From NCBI GenBank assembly GCA_009929215.1, contig SAAX01000008.1, forward strand, positions 1 through 57,078: 57,078 bases of DNA. Reading direction: 5' to 3'. Positions 36,468 through 45,702 of this stretch are shown here, piece after piece. Numbering within the stretch: position 1 is the first letter of the stretch; every line of letters begins with the position of its first letter. Made by a program: the position numbers and the translations under genes. The notes below the pieces were generated by a model. It had not been told where the DNA came from and made no database searches. It saw only the letters and a list, made by a program, of their open reading frames with translations. This stretch comes from Deltaproteobacteria bacterium (GTDB taxonomy: Bacteria; Desulfobacterota; Desulfovibrionia; Desulfovibrionales; Desulfovibrionaceae).

Positions 36468-37424
36468 ATGTCTCAGACCACTCTTTCTGTTGTTGCGCCA
36501 GTATACTGCGAGGGCGACCATCTGCCCGAATTTGTGGCTGCCCTTACGGCAGAATTGATCCAGCTCAAAAGCACCAGCGGCCTGAACTACGAGATTATAC
36601 TGGTTGACGATGGCTCATCCGACAACACTTGGGCGGTTATGCGTACCCTTACGGCGCAGCATGCCAACCTGCGCTGCCTGCGCCTGAGCAGAAATTTTGG
36701 CAAGGATGCCGCCCTCTCTGCCGGGCTTGCCGCCGCCAGTGGCGATGCGGTTATCACCATGGACAGCGACATGCAGCACCCGGCCTCGCTTATTCCTGAA
36801 ATGGTCGCCCTGTGGCGCAGCGGCAACGTGGATGTGGTGGACGTGCGCAAGCAGGAACGCCAGGTAGAAACGCTGCTCAGCAAACTGTGCGCCATGTCTT
36901 TTTACCGCATTTTCAGGATGCTTACCTCGTATGACCTCCAGGGATCGGGCGACTTCAAGCTGCTTGACCGAAAGGTGGTCGAAGCCTGGAAAAGCCTCGA
37001 CGAACGCAAGCTTTTTTATCGCGGCCTCACCTCGTGGATGGGCTTTCGGCACGAGCAGATCATGTTTACACCCTGCCGCCGCTGCGGTGGATCAAGCAAA
37101 TGGAGCATGGCACGCAGGGTAACCCTGGCTGTTGATTCCATGACCTCGTTCAGTGGCAAACCCCTGCTGCTCATTGGCATAATCACCCTGCTGTTTTACG
37201 CCCTGTCGTTCTTTGTGGGCTGCGAAACCCTCTGGAGCTATGCCACGGGGCAGGCGCGGTCGGGCTTTACCACGGTCATTCTGCTTATTCTGCTTACGGG
37301 CAGCGCCATTCTTACGGGCCTGTGCATCATGTCGGCATACCTCCACCATGCCTTTATCGAACTGAAAGGCAGACCGCGCTACCTGCTGGCAGAAACGCTG
37401 GAAGCGCACACCACGGATTCCTGA
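36468..37424 (+). CDS. Family 2 glycosyltransferase, polyprenyl-phosphate type
   Basis: 318 residues: GT-A domain with EIILVDDGSSDNTW, DXD motif MDSDMQHP, RNFGKDAALSAGL, and a C-terminal pair of membrane helices, the layout of DPM1/GtrB/ArnC enzymes that load a sugar onto undecaprenyl phosphate. Starts seven bases after the upstream membrane-protein gene. An unusual CRRCGG insertion lies near residue 205. Confidence 0.88.
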   Translation: MSQTTLSVVAPVYCEGDHLPEFVAALTAELIQLKSTSGLNYEIILVDDGSSDNTWAVMRTLTAQHANLRCLRLSRNFGKDAALSAGLAAASGDAVITMDSDMQHPASLIPEMVALWRSGNVDVVDVRKQERQVETLLSKLCAMSFYRIFRMLTSYDLQGSGDFKLLDRKVVEAWKSLDERKLFYRGLTSWMGFRHEQIMFTPCRRCGGSSKWSMARRVTLAVDSMTSFSGKPLLLIGIITLLFYALSFFVGCETLWSYATGQARSGFTTVILLILLTGSAILTGLCIMSAYLHHAFIELKGRPRYLLAETLEAHTTDS

Positions 37425-37463
37425 GCCATGCCCCGGCACGCAGCCCCCGAAGGTCAGGCAACC

Positions 37464-38387
37464 ATGCGCTTTATCGTGCACGCAGACGACTGCGGCCTGA
37501 CCCGCCAGATCAGCGAGGACATCTTTGACTGCCTGGCCCACGGGCCACTCAATTCTGTTTCCGTCATCATGGGCGCCACGCACGCGGCGGCAAGCCTGCA
37601 AAGGCTTGCGCACATGCCGCAGGTACGCACCTGCCTACACCTCAATATTCTTGAAGGCCGCTGCACCGCGCCCGTGCCACAGGTGCGGGCTCTTGTGAAC
37701 GAGGACGGTATTTTTCGCTACGGCCTGGGACAGATGCTTGCCCTGCTTGCCGCTGGCACAGCCACCAGCAAAAGAACCCTGCTCTCGGCCATCCGCACCG
37801 AGCTGGAAGCCCAGGCAGACGCATTTGCCGCAGCCTTTCCTTCAATGATTTCGCGCGGGGGGCTGCATCTCGACGGTCACTTGCACATCCACAGCATACC
37901 GGTGTTGCGCCAGACCATGGCCGAATTCATACGCGAGCGCAGGCCTGCCTATGTGCGTTTGCCCAACGAACCAGCCCATTTGCCGCCCCTGCCCTGTCTG
38001 CCCCTTGCGGTGGGCTGCGCACGGCGCACACTGCTGGCCCACTGGTCAAAGGGGCTTGAGGCCCTGCTCGACAGCGCTGGCATTGCCCACAACAGCTATC
38101 TTTGCGGGCTTGTTTCTGGCGGCAACCTCACCGCCGCCAGGGCTGCGGCATCTCTGGCTGCCATCGCTCGCCATCAAGTGCCCGCGCCGCTGGTAGAAAT
38201 AATGTGTCACCCCGGCGGCATCAGTACCGCAAGCAAGGCCGACGATGCTGCGGAAAACAGCGCGGGCCCGGTGCGCCACAACAGTTTTTACACCAGTCCC
38301 GCCCGTCAGGCAGAAAAAAACATGCTGCTCGATGCCAGCCTGAGTCAGGTTCTGACCCGTTACGGCGCGGTGCAGACATTTTCATAG
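37464..38387 (+). CDS. YdjC/ChbG/HpnK-family carbohydrate deacetylase
   Basis: 307 residues. Metal-binding motifs: HADDCGLT at the N-terminus, HLDGHLHIHSIP, and MCHPGG. The family removes N-acetyl groups from sugars. Placed after a GT2, it may deacetylate a lipid-linked HexNAc. ATG 37464 starts close to the motif as in homologues; ATG 37428, four bases after the GT2 stop, is also possible. Confidence 0.85.
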   Translation: MRFIVHADDCGLTRQISEDIFDCLAHGPLNSVSVIMGATHAAASLQRLAHMPQVRTCLHLNILEGRCTAPVPQVRALVNEDGIFRYGLGQMLALLAAGTATSKRTLLSAIRTELEAQADAFAAAFPSMISRGGLHLDGHLHIHSIPVLRQTMAEFIRERRPAYVRLPNEPAHLPPLPCLPLAVGCARRTLLAHWSKGLEALLDSAGIAHNSYLCGLVSGGNLTAARAAASLAAIARHQVPAPLVEIMCHPGGISTASKADDAAENSAGPVRHNSFYTSPARQAEKNMLLDASLSQVLTRYGAVQTFS

Positions 38388-38511
38388 CGTCTCTGCCTGG
38401 CCGCTGGCTTTGCCCCCCGAGAGCATGCAGCCCAAAAGCAATCGGCCCTGAGGCAAATACCCCAAGGCCGACATTCATGCGTAAAACACACGCGCCACTC
38501 GCGCAAAAGCG

Positions 38512-39282
38512 TTATTGGCCGCGTATCCAGTAGGTTTCAAAACCGTCTTCCAGCCAGCCATCCTTCACCTTGATAAAGCCCGCCTCTTTGAAAAGATCGC
38601 GGTATTCATCCTGCGTGCGCCGCCACCCCCAGAACTGCTGGCGGCGAATGCCCACATGGTGCAACACAGCCCGAATGCCAATCTTGATGGCGTTCACAAA
38701 GCTGCCGATAAACGAATCTTCTTCCAGCAGCGAGGCCGAGAGCAGCACAAGCTCGCCACCGGGGGCAAGCTGGGCACGCAATTCCCACAGCAGGTGCTGA
38801 AACTCGCGTGTGGGGATGCCGTAGTCAACGGTTGAAAGATAGATCATGTCGTACTGCACGTCCGAGGGCAGACAGGCGGGCGGCAGGCCAATGTAGATAC
38901 GCTCGTTGGGAATATATTCGCGCAGCCACTTCATGCCCACGGTGCTTGGTTCGTTGACGTGCAACTCAAGCTCGGGCATTTCCTCGAGCAAAATTTTTTC
39001 CATGTAGCCAACGCCGCTGCCAATGGAAAGCACGCGCACAGGCTCGGTGCGTTCCCCAGATTCCTGCGCTAGCTTGGCACGCAACTGCCCTATGAGCCAC
39101 TTGGCGTCGGTGCGCTTGTTATTGCGCCACACAGACGGCAAATCGTCCCAGCTTTTGTACCGACGAAACAGTTCTTCGTAAAAAACCGCGTAGAACTTTG
39201 GCTCCGCCAGATGATAAAATGATATATGTGAAAAAGACGTAAAGGGGATGCCTTGCCAGCTTTCCTGATAAAAACGCCGCAC
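38512..39282 (-). CDS. Class I SAM-dependent methyltransferase
   Basis: 256 residues. SAM-binding motif I VRVLSIGSGVGYMEKILLEEMPELELHVNE, a motif IV-like DMIYLSTVDYGIP, and LAPGGELVLLSASLLEED. The GTG at 39282 has GGAGG at ideal spacing, better than the ORF's first codon. Converges on the glycan module; substrate unknown, possibly glycan or lipid by context. Confidence 0.78.
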   Translation of the reverse strand: MRRFYQESWQGIPFTSFSHISFYHLAEPKFYAVFYEELFRRYKSWDDLPSVWRNNKRTDAKWLIGQLRAKLAQESGERTEPVRVLSIGSGVGYMEKILLEEMPELELHVNEPSTVGMKWLREYIPNERIYIGLPPACLPSDVQYDMIYLSTVDYGIPTREFQHLLWELRAQLAPGGELVLLSASLLEEDSFIGSFVNAIKIGIRAVLHHVGIRRQQFWGWRRTQDEYRDLFKEAGFIKVKDGWLEDGFETYWIRGQ

Positions 39283-39531
39283 GTTAAAGCCTCCGAGACA
39301 TGGCCGCAAAAGCTCGTTGCAGGCAGGATTGCGCCACAAACAAACCTTCGATACGCAAAATCATACCCTAACCGACAGCAAGGCGCAATGCACGGCACCA
39401 GCATAAGGGCAAGTTGCGCCACAATGTAACCGTGCAAAACAATGCTACAGCGCAACGGCATAACCTATGCCCCCAGCCAGCCCGGCTACTTTTGCCCGGT
39501 CGGCGTTTGCCAAAGGCCCGCACAAAGGAAA

Positions 39532-39560
39532 TGGGGAGGCTCTTTGACAGAACCTCCCCA
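39532..39560 (-). terminator. Stem-loop after the chemotaxis receptor gene
   Basis: GGGGAGG pairs with CCTCCCC around a 13-base loop, 30 bases beyond the stop. The T-tail on the minus strand is weak (ATTTCCTTT). Confidence 0.55.
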
Positions 39561-39590
39561 CAGAACAATCTTTTCTGATATCTGGCAGAA

Positions 39591-41357
39591 TTAGCCAGCC
39601 TTCATTTCGTGTATAAGCTTCCGCAACACCTGCGCCTGCTGGGTCATTTCAGCCATTGCCTCGCTGGCCCGGCCCATGGCCTGTGCGGTTTCTGCTGAAA
39701 TTGTGGCCACCTGCTCCACAGCGCGGCTTATTTCCTCGCTGGAGGCAGATTGCTGCTCACTGGCGGTTGCGATGGAGCGCACCTGATCGTTGGCCTGTTC
39801 CACAAGATTCACAATCAGCACAAGCGATTCGCCAGAGGTGGTAGCCCGCTGTGTAGCACTTTCAATAATGGATACCGACCGTTCCACGCCGACAATGCTC
39901 TTGCGGGTTCCTTCCTGAATACCGCGAATAACCCCACCCACTTCCTGTGTGGCAGACATGGTTTTTTCTGCCAGTTTGCGTACTTCGTCGGCAACCACGG
40001 CAAAACCACGCCCCGCATCCCCAGCACGGGCAGCCTCGATGGCGGCGTTCAGCGCAAGCAGGTTGGTCTGGTCGGCAATGTCTGAAATAACGCCCATGAT
40101 CTGCCCAATGCCGTCGGCCTGTTTGCCAAGGGCAGCCATATCATTTTTGACCTCAAGGGACTGCCGCTGCACAGCCGTGATGTCGTTCACCACATTACTG
40201 ACCATCTGCGCGCCTTCCTGCGCCTTGGCCCGGGCAGAATCTGAGGTTTCAGAAGCCTTGGCGGCGTTTTCGGCCACTTCACCCACGGTGGCGTTCATTT
40301 CTTCCATGGCAGAAGAGGTAACTGCGACCCGATGCGACTGCTCCTCGGCTCCACGGCTCGACTGCACAATAAGGGCAGAAAGCTGCTCAGTCACGGTTGA
40401 AACAACCTCTACCACGCCTTCAAGCTGGTGCGCCGCCTGCAACATGCCCTCGGCCCTGGCGCGCTCGGCCTGAGCCTTTGCTGCGTTGGCCTCCTGCGTG
40501 GCCATATCTGCCTGCCGCGCCTGTTCGGCTGCTTCCTGGCTTTTCTGCTCTGCCTCGAAAATCTTGTCCTTCATGGTTGCTACCATGCCTTGCAGCACAT
40601 GGTACACGCCGCCCTGCTTCTTTTGCGGGCGAAAGGGGACGTTCAGGTCGCCGCCTGCAATCTTGCCAGCCACCTCGGCCAGATAGCCGGGGTCTTCACC
40701 CAACTGCTGCATGACCGCACGGGTAAGCAAAATGCCCTGGCCCACCGAAAGAATAAACCCTGCCACAATGGCGGCAATAATCATTTTTGTTGAAAAATCG
40801 GCCAGTTCATTATTGCTCTCGGCCAGCAGGTGGCCCTGTTCTTCCTTGGACTTGACCAATCGGTTGATGGCGTCCTGATACCGGCCAGCAATCACATCGC
40901 CCTCGCCGTCCAGAATATCCTCTGCCGCCTTGCTGTCGCCCGATGTTTTCAGCTTTATGACCTTGTCGGTCATTTGTCTGAATGAGGCGCGGTGGGTCTT
41001 GTATTCTTCAATAACCTTTTTGGCCTCGTCAGAAATAAGCGTTTTTTCCACGGACTTGGAACTTTCGTCAATTTCCTTGCGCAATCTTTCCACCGTAGCA
41101 ATACGCTGCTGTACTTCTTCCTCTTTGGAGGCACCCACAATGCCCTGCAAGTTCACGCGAATGCGCTGAAAGCCCACCGCAAGCCGCAGCAGATCCCTCA
41201 TGGGCACGGTGGCCCTTTCGTACAAAATGGTATCGGCATCGTTAACCTTATTCAGCTCGATGACGGCAAACGCACCAACCAGAGTGGTCATCAACGACGA
41301 AAGCACAAAGCCCACGATCAGCTTTGTCTGCAAACGGGTATTTTTCAAAAGGCTCAT
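39591..41357 (-). CDS. Methyl-accepting chemotaxis protein
   Basis: 588 residues: TM1 (about 13-32), a periplasmic four-helix-bundle sensor domain of ~150 residues, TM2, a HAMP-like linker, a coiled Gln/Ala/Glu-rich stretch, then the signalling domain with the conserved hairpin tip [36 protein letters not shown]. No CheR/CheB-docking pentapeptide at the end. The ATG at 41357 has GGAG upstream; the ORF's longer start is rejected. The ligand cannot be inferred. Confidence 0.93.
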   Translation of the reverse strand: MSLLKNTRLQTKLIVGFVLSSLMTTLVGAFAVIELNKVNDADTILYERATVPMRDLLRLAVGFQRIRVNLQGIVGASKEEEVQQRIATVERLRKEIDESSKSVEKTLISDEAKKVIEEYKTHRASFRQMTDKVIKLKTSGDSKAAEDILDGEGDVIAGRYQDAINRLVKSKEEQGHLLAESNNELADFSTKMIIAAIVAGFILSVGQGILLTRAVMQQLGEDPGYLAEVAGKIAGGDLNVPFRPQKKQGGVYHVLQGMVATMKDKIFEAEQKSQEAAEQARQADMATQEANAAKAQAERARAEGMLQAAHQLEGVVEVVSTVTEQLSALIVQSSRGAEEQSHRVAVTSSAMEEMNATVGEVAENAAKASETSDSARAKAQEGAQMVSNVVNDITAVQRQSLEVKNDMAALGKQADGIGQIMGVISDIADQTNLLALNAAIEAARAGDAGRGFAVVADEVRKLAEKTMSATQEVGGVIRGIQEGTRKSIVGVERSVSIIESATQRATTSGESLVLIVNLVEQANDQVRSIATASEQQSASSEEISRAVEQVATISAETAQAMGRASEAMAEMTQQAQVLRKLIHEMKAG

Positions 41358-41553
41358 GGTTTTCTCCATAGGGGATTCGTCAGACTCGTTCCAGCTAGCG
41401 GTATTATCGGTAGAATTGATCAGCAATTTAGACTATCGCAAAAAGTTATCAAAAATAGTTACACGGCAACAGGCTATTATAACTGGTTTATTTAACCAAT
41501 CAGCGATTGTTGCAAACTGCCACAGCACATTTTTGCATACCCGCTGCAATGTT

Positions 41554-42453
41554 TTATTTTAAGGGGATGCATATTTCTGTCAGCAATTCATCTTCTGGGG
41601 TTGTGTGCGGTGAGTTGAGGTATACTTCAAAACCGGGATCATTGAACGGCTCCCGCCCACTTTGCGGAAACCACATGCCAAATATCGAACGGTAGGCGGG
41701 GTGCAGCAACGAATACGCACCCTGAATACGCAACACGGCATATTCCTGCTGACTGCCAATATGCCTCAAAAAAATTTTCTCATGGCTGCGCAATGGGCGC
41801 ATGGCTTCGCAATTCTCCTCCATATCCGGCCCCATATCTACGCATACATCCATGCGGCATTTCTCTGGCGGGGTCACGTCGGGGTTGTCATAACTTACCC
41901 CGTACACAAGCGCTGTGGCAGAAAGTAAACCGCATCTCGACAATTCACCGCACAGAATTTCCCATGCCGAGCAACACTGATCATACGGCCCCGTATGCCG
42001 TACGGCTGCAACCAGACGCGGCGTAATTTTTTCTAAACGAATTTGCATGGGTGGAAGATGCGGCATCTCATGATAAAACAAGTGGCGCGCCTCATCGGGC
42101 CTGCGAGCCACCTCCCTATACGCCCGCCTGCGGCGGTATTCAGAGGGCAGCATGCCCATGTGCGCCCTGAAGGCGCGGGTAAAGGCATCCACACTTTCGT
42201 AGCCCGCGCCAAGAGCTATCTGGGTGACTGATTCTGTAGAATATCCAAGCTGCATGGCGGCGCGCTCCAACACCAGCCGCCGCACATAGGCCGCCACACT
42301 TTCGCCCACCATTGCTGAAAAAATTCGGTGAAAATGGTAGGGTGAAAAACAGGCAATGCGGGCCAGCTCGTCCAGGTCGGGCCGCCTGTCCAGATTCTGC
42401 TCTATATGACGCAACACAAGATTGATGCGCTGCTGATAGTTGGGTGTTTCCAC
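41554..42453 (-). CDS. AraC-family regulator with GyrI-like effector domain
   Basis: 299 residues: two AraC helix-turn-helix motifs (LDELARIACFSPYHFHRIFSAM and VTQIALGAGYESVDAFTRAFRAHMG), then a C-terminal GyrI-like/SOUL-type small-molecule-binding domain as in Rob and SbmC relatives. The GTG start follows AAAGGAG. Divergent from a stand-alone GyrI-like gene 126 bases away. Confidence 0.9.
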   Translation of the reverse strand: METPNYQQRINLVLRHIEQNLDRRPDLDELARIACFSPYHFHRIFSAMVGESVAAYVRRLVLERAAMQLGYSTESVTQIALGAGYESVDAFTRAFRAHMGMLPSEYRRRRAYREVARRPDEARHLFYHEMPHLPPMQIRLEKITPRLVAAVRHTGPYDQCCSAWEILCGELSRCGLLSATALVYGVSYDNPDVTPPEKCRMDVCVDMGPDMEENCEAMRPLRSHEKIFLRHIGSQQEYAVLRIQGAYSLLHPAYRSIFGMWFPQSGREPFNDPGFEVYLNSPHTTPEDELLTEICIPLK

Positions 42454-42579
42454 TGGGGCTCCTTTGGCGGCATGTTTCCGCGCTCAACAGGGTGTGCAGA
42501 AGCGCAAAAAAAGTCGAGCGGGAATTTGCACACCGTGTAATCTGGCTCCAACACACACCATTAACAGCAAGGATTTCGT

Positions 42580-43029
42580 ATGAGCGGATTTGAAGTGAGC
42601 GTTGTGAATTTAGCGGCCAAGCAGCTTGTGGGCATCAAGGTGCGCACCTCTATGGCCAAGGCCAAGGAAGACTGCCCGGCCCTGTGGCATAACTTTTGCC
42701 CCAGGATGCAAAAAATTGAAGAGGGCGAAGGATACGGCATTTCCTTCATGATCAATGAGCAGGATTTTGACTACTGGGCCGCCGCAGAGGCACCCAAGGG
42801 CGCATGCCCATCGGGGCTTGAGCCCGTGGAACTGCCCGCTGGGGATTATGCGCGCTGCGTGGTTCCCAATCTGGAAAGCATCGGCGAGGGATACATGTTC
42901 ATGTATCAGTCATGGCTTACCGCGCAGGGTGACTGGAAGCTCAACGAGCAGGCTCCCTGCTTTGAGCTTTACCCGGCAGTCTGGACGCCCGCCATGCCTT
43001 TTGAGTTGTTTATGCCGGTGAAGCGCTAG
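42580..43029 (+). CDS. Stand-alone GyrI-like domain protein
   Basis: 149 residues, a single GyrI-like effector-binding domain (VSVVNLAAKQLVGIKVRTS, DFDYWAAAEAP, ELPAGDYARCVVP, CFELYPAVWTPAMPFELFMPVK). Related proteins bind or hydrolyse hydrophobic small molecules. Probably controlled by the divergent AraC-type regulator, which carries the same kind of domain. The start has an AAGGA upstream. Confidence 0.8.
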   Translation: MSGFEVSVVNLAAKQLVGIKVRTSMAKAKEDCPALWHNFCPRMQKIEEGEGYGISFMINEQDFDYWAAAEAPKGACPSGLEPVELPAGDYARCVVPNLESIGEGYMFMYQSWLTAQGDWKLNEQAPCFELYPAVWTPAMPFELFMPVKR

Positions 43030-43067
43030 GGTTTTTGTGGCCTGCGGCGCAGGTTTGAAAAGATTTG

Positions 43068-43395
43068 CTGCCCTGTGGGCACGGGGTTTCGCCCTCCGGC
43101 GAAGTTGGGACGCCTACGCGGCGTGAGTTAGCCCTTCGGGCGCGAAGCTCTACGCCTGACCGACGTTTGGGATGCCTGCGCGGCGTGCGGTCCGCCCTCC
43201 GGCGAGGGGCGATTGGTTTCTTCTGCCCTGCGGGCACGGGGTTTCGCCCTCCGGCGAAGTTGGGACGCCTGCGCGGCGTGCGGTTCCGCCTATGCGGCGC
43301 GCATTTCGCCTCCCCGGCGGGGGCGATTGGATTCTTCTGCCCTGCGGGCACTGAGTTTCGCCCTCCGGCGGAGCTTGGGACGCCTGCGCGGCGTG
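43068..43395. repeat. Three imperfect copies of a ~58-bp GC-rich repeat
   Basis: Copies at 43068-43126, 43223-43280 and 43337-43395 share CTGCCCTGYGGGCACGG, CGCCCTCCGGCG and CGCCTGCGCGGCG, each of which can fold as a mini-hairpin. A partial copy lies at about 43169-43217. Several frames are open across it only because the sequence is GC-rich and repetitive, so no protein is called. Confidence 0.75.
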
Positions 43396-43869
43396 CGGCA
43401 AGGTGGGGCCGGTTATGGGGCTACGCCCCCTTCTCGGCCCCCCTTGCATCCCCCCCGAAGCACCCCCTAAGAGCGTTTTCAATTCCCGCAGGGTGGCGAG
43501 GGCACGCGTCTTGTGCTGCGGGAGCTTCCCTCTCTCGCTCTGCTCGCTCAGGTGATCTCCCTCCGCGACGCGTAATGCCAGAGTTCGCTTTCGCTTTGGC
43601 CAATGTCCGCTCCAGCCTAATCCCCCGATGGTTTTGGTTCCTTAAATTCCGCGCGTTGCTCCAATCATCCCCCACACGGCTACCTACAACGCAGAGAGAC
43701 CCCTGCCAGTCACTGCCTTTGATCAAAGGCAGGGCCGTGTACTTGTCACTATCCTTATTATTTTTTTGCCTTTCAGCGTTCGTCATCAAAAGCTGGTCGT
43801 GGGGTCACCTTCCTTAAACTCGCCGCAGCAACGCGAGGGCGATGGCTGGTGTTGAGTGAGTTTGCAAAA
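43396..43869. other. Non-coding region between repeat blocks
   Basis: About 470 bases with no supported gene. Contains a short hairpin (CTGCCTTTGATCAAAGGCAG near 43711-43730) and T-rich stretches near 43755-43765. Probably part of a decayed or repeat-rich spacer. Confidence 0.4.
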
Positions 43870-43987
43870 TACGCATTTTTCTGGTCTGACAAGGAAAAAT
43901 CCTGTTTTTGAGCGCAGCGTACTCATGTACGTGAGCATCAAAAACAGGATTTTAACGCCGTCAGGCCAGAAAAGTCGGGTTTGCGTA
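43870..43987. repeat. Three-tier nested inverted repeat
   Basis: Nested complementary arms around one centre: TACGCA/TGCGTA (43870-43875 with 43982-43987), a 14-bp arm pair with one G-T wobble (43877-43890 with 43960-43973), a perfect 16-bp pair (43896-43911 with 43938-43953), and an inner CGTAC/GTACG. Could form a large cruciform or RNA hairpin; no T-tract. It lies just beyond the cobI stop. Confidence 0.75.
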
Positions 43988-44055
43988 AATACGCTCGACA
44001 GGCTCTTGCCCCCGAACAAAGAATGAACTCTCTTTCGTGCCTTTCCCGCTCCCGC

Positions 44056-44766
44056 CTAAACCTTGGGCTTCCGGCTCAAAATCAGCGACATATAGGGCGG
44101 CGTTCCCTCAAGCCCGCCAAGCCCCTGCCGTACACTCTCGGCTGGCTGCTCCACATGACTCGCCAGCAAACACGAATCCAGCCGCTGCGTGGCGTCCAAA
44201 GCCTCCACAATGGCGGGCAGGTTACGATAGGCCTTTAAAATAACAGCCGTGTCGCTCTCATGCAGCGATTCTTCCAAACTCTGCCTGCTGTTGATGCCGG
44301 GAATAATGCGCAGTGTTTCGCCATTTTCGCACAGCACCGTGCGGGTGCGGGCCGCAGCCGCCTGAAAAGACGTAATACCCGGCACAACCTCCACCTTCAG
44401 ATGGGGCGCGCATTCACCAAGGGTGCGCATAAGGTAGCCAAAAGTGCTGTACACCAGCGGATCACCAATGGTCAGAAAGGCGGCACTCTGCCCGCTCTCC
44501 AGCACATCCCTGGTCGTATGGGCCGCCACGCGCCAGGCTTCGTGCAGCACGGCCTTGTCACGCGTCATGGGAAACTCCAGCCGCTGCACGCGCACGTCGG
44601 GGCGCAGGTGCGGACGGGCTGTATCCAGCGCCGCCGAAAAGTCATTGCGGGGCGAAGCCGCCGCAAGAATCACATCCACCTCGCCCAGCACGCGAACAGC
44701 ACGCAGTGTCAAAAGGTCGGGCGCACCAGGGCCAACGCCCACACCATACAGAATTCCATGCATCAT
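44056..44766 (-). CDS. cobI: Precorrin-2/cobalt-factor-2 C20-methyltransferase
   Basis: 236 residues of the tetrapyrrole methylase family. YGVGVGPGAPDLLTLRAV at the N-terminus, FLTIGDPLVYSTFGYL and VEVVPGITSFQAAAA are typical of CobI/CbiL. Adds the C20 methyl in corrin synthesis. Last gene of the riboswitch-controlled operon, 39 bases after the binding-protein gene. In an anaerobe the cobalt-early substrate is more likely (inference). Confidence 0.92.
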   Translation of the reverse strand: MMHGILYGVGVGPGAPDLLTLRAVRVLGEVDVILAAASPRNDFSAALDTARPHLRPDVRVQRLEFPMTRDKAVLHEAWRVAAHTTRDVLESGQSAAFLTIGDPLVYSTFGYLMRTLGECAPHLKVEVVPGITSFQAAAARTRTVLCENGETLRIIPGINSRQSLEESLHESDTAVILKAYRNLPAIVEALDATQRLDSCLLASHVEQPAESVRQGLGGLEGTPPYMSLILSRKPKV

Positions 44767-44805
44767 ATAACTCGCTTTAATGACTCAAAAAAACCAAACA
44801 GCAAT

Positions 44806-45702
44806 TCAGCGGCGCAGCCAGCCCGCCAATTCTTCCGCCGCATCCAGGGCACGCGGGCCAGGGCGGGCAAAACGCTCTTCATCCACCACCAGCACACGCC
44901 CCTCGCGCACCGCACGCAGCCCCCTGTAGTGGTCGCGCTCGTCCAGCGGGGTTGGCGCAGGGTTCATGGGGCCCTGCTGAATCAGGTACACGTCCGGGTC
45001 AGCGGCAATCAGGGCTTCCTCGCTGAAACGCACCAGCTTTTTGCTGTCGGTGACCACATTTTCGCCACCCGCAAGGGCCAGTATCTCGCTGCTAATACTG
45101 CCCCGCCCGGCTGCCAGCAGATTGGGATAGCGCACTTCATAAAATATCCGCGCGCGGGGCTTGCCCGCACTGCTGCTACGCAGAGCTTGCAGACGGCCTT
45201 TCCAGCCGTTCACCAGCGCCGTGGCCGCCAGTTCACGCCCCACAAGCTGCCCAAGTAGTTGCGTAACCTCAAACAGGCGCTCAAAAGAATTTAGCTCAAA
45301 TGTCAGCACATTAAGGCCCAGCGAGCGCAGGTTTTCTGTCTGCGTCTGGGCTTCACTGCGTCCCTCAAGCTGCACCACAACGTCGGGCCGCTGCGCCAAT
45401 ACAAGCTCTGCATTGGGCCGCATGTGCGTGCCAATGGCTGGCAGGGCTGCAAGCTCCGGCAGATTGCCATCGGCAGCCGTGCGGGCCACCAGCAGATCGC
45501 CCGCGCCCAAAGCCAGAAAAATCTCGTTAAACGCGCCGTACAGGGCAATGATGCGCCGCACGGGTTGCTTGAAAGTGAGCGTGGTTCCCGTGTCATCGGA
45601 AATGACTATGGGGATGGCAGCTTCCTCAGCGTTTGCAGTCTGAGCCCTCATCACCAAGGGCAGGCACAATGCCATCAGAGTCAGCAGTGGCAGTGCAACC
45701 AT
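44806..45702 (-). CDS. Cobalamin/siderophore-type periplasmic binding protein
   Basis: 298 residues, class III (BtuF/FecB-like) binding protein: signal peptide (LPLLTLMALCLPLVM, cleavage likely after ANA), two lobes beginning RIIALYGAFNEIFLALGAGD, and a helical backbone. The context (B12 riboswitch, cobI) favours corrinoids. The ATG at 45702 overlaps the ATPase gene by 77 bases and lacks an obvious SD; its signal peptide also lacks N-terminal charge, so a non-ATG start slightly upstream is possible. Confidence 0.82.
   Translation of the reverse strand: MVALPLLTLMALCLPLVMRAQTANAEEAAIPIVISDDTGTTLTFKQPVRRIIALYGAFNEIFLALGAGDLLVARTAADGNLPELAALPAIGTHMRPNAELVLAQRPDVVVQLEGRSEAQTQTENLRSLGLNVLTFELNSFERLFEVTQLLGQLVGRELAATALVNGWKGRLQALRSSSAGKPRARIFYEVRYPNLLAAGRGSISSEILALAGGENVVTDSKKLVRFSEEALIAADPDVYLIQQGPMNPAPTPLDERDHYRGLRAVREGRVLVVDEERFARPGPRALDAAEELAGWLRR

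Noticed and set aside
43068..43395. CRISPR-like array
   Set aside because: Repeats are few, irregularly spaced and GC-palindromic, with no uniform spacers and no cas genes.
43065..43817. 250-codon plus-strand ORF over the GC-rich repeats
   Set aside because: Translation merely repeats Arg/Gly/Pro-rich blocks from the DNA repeat; no SD and no homologous look.
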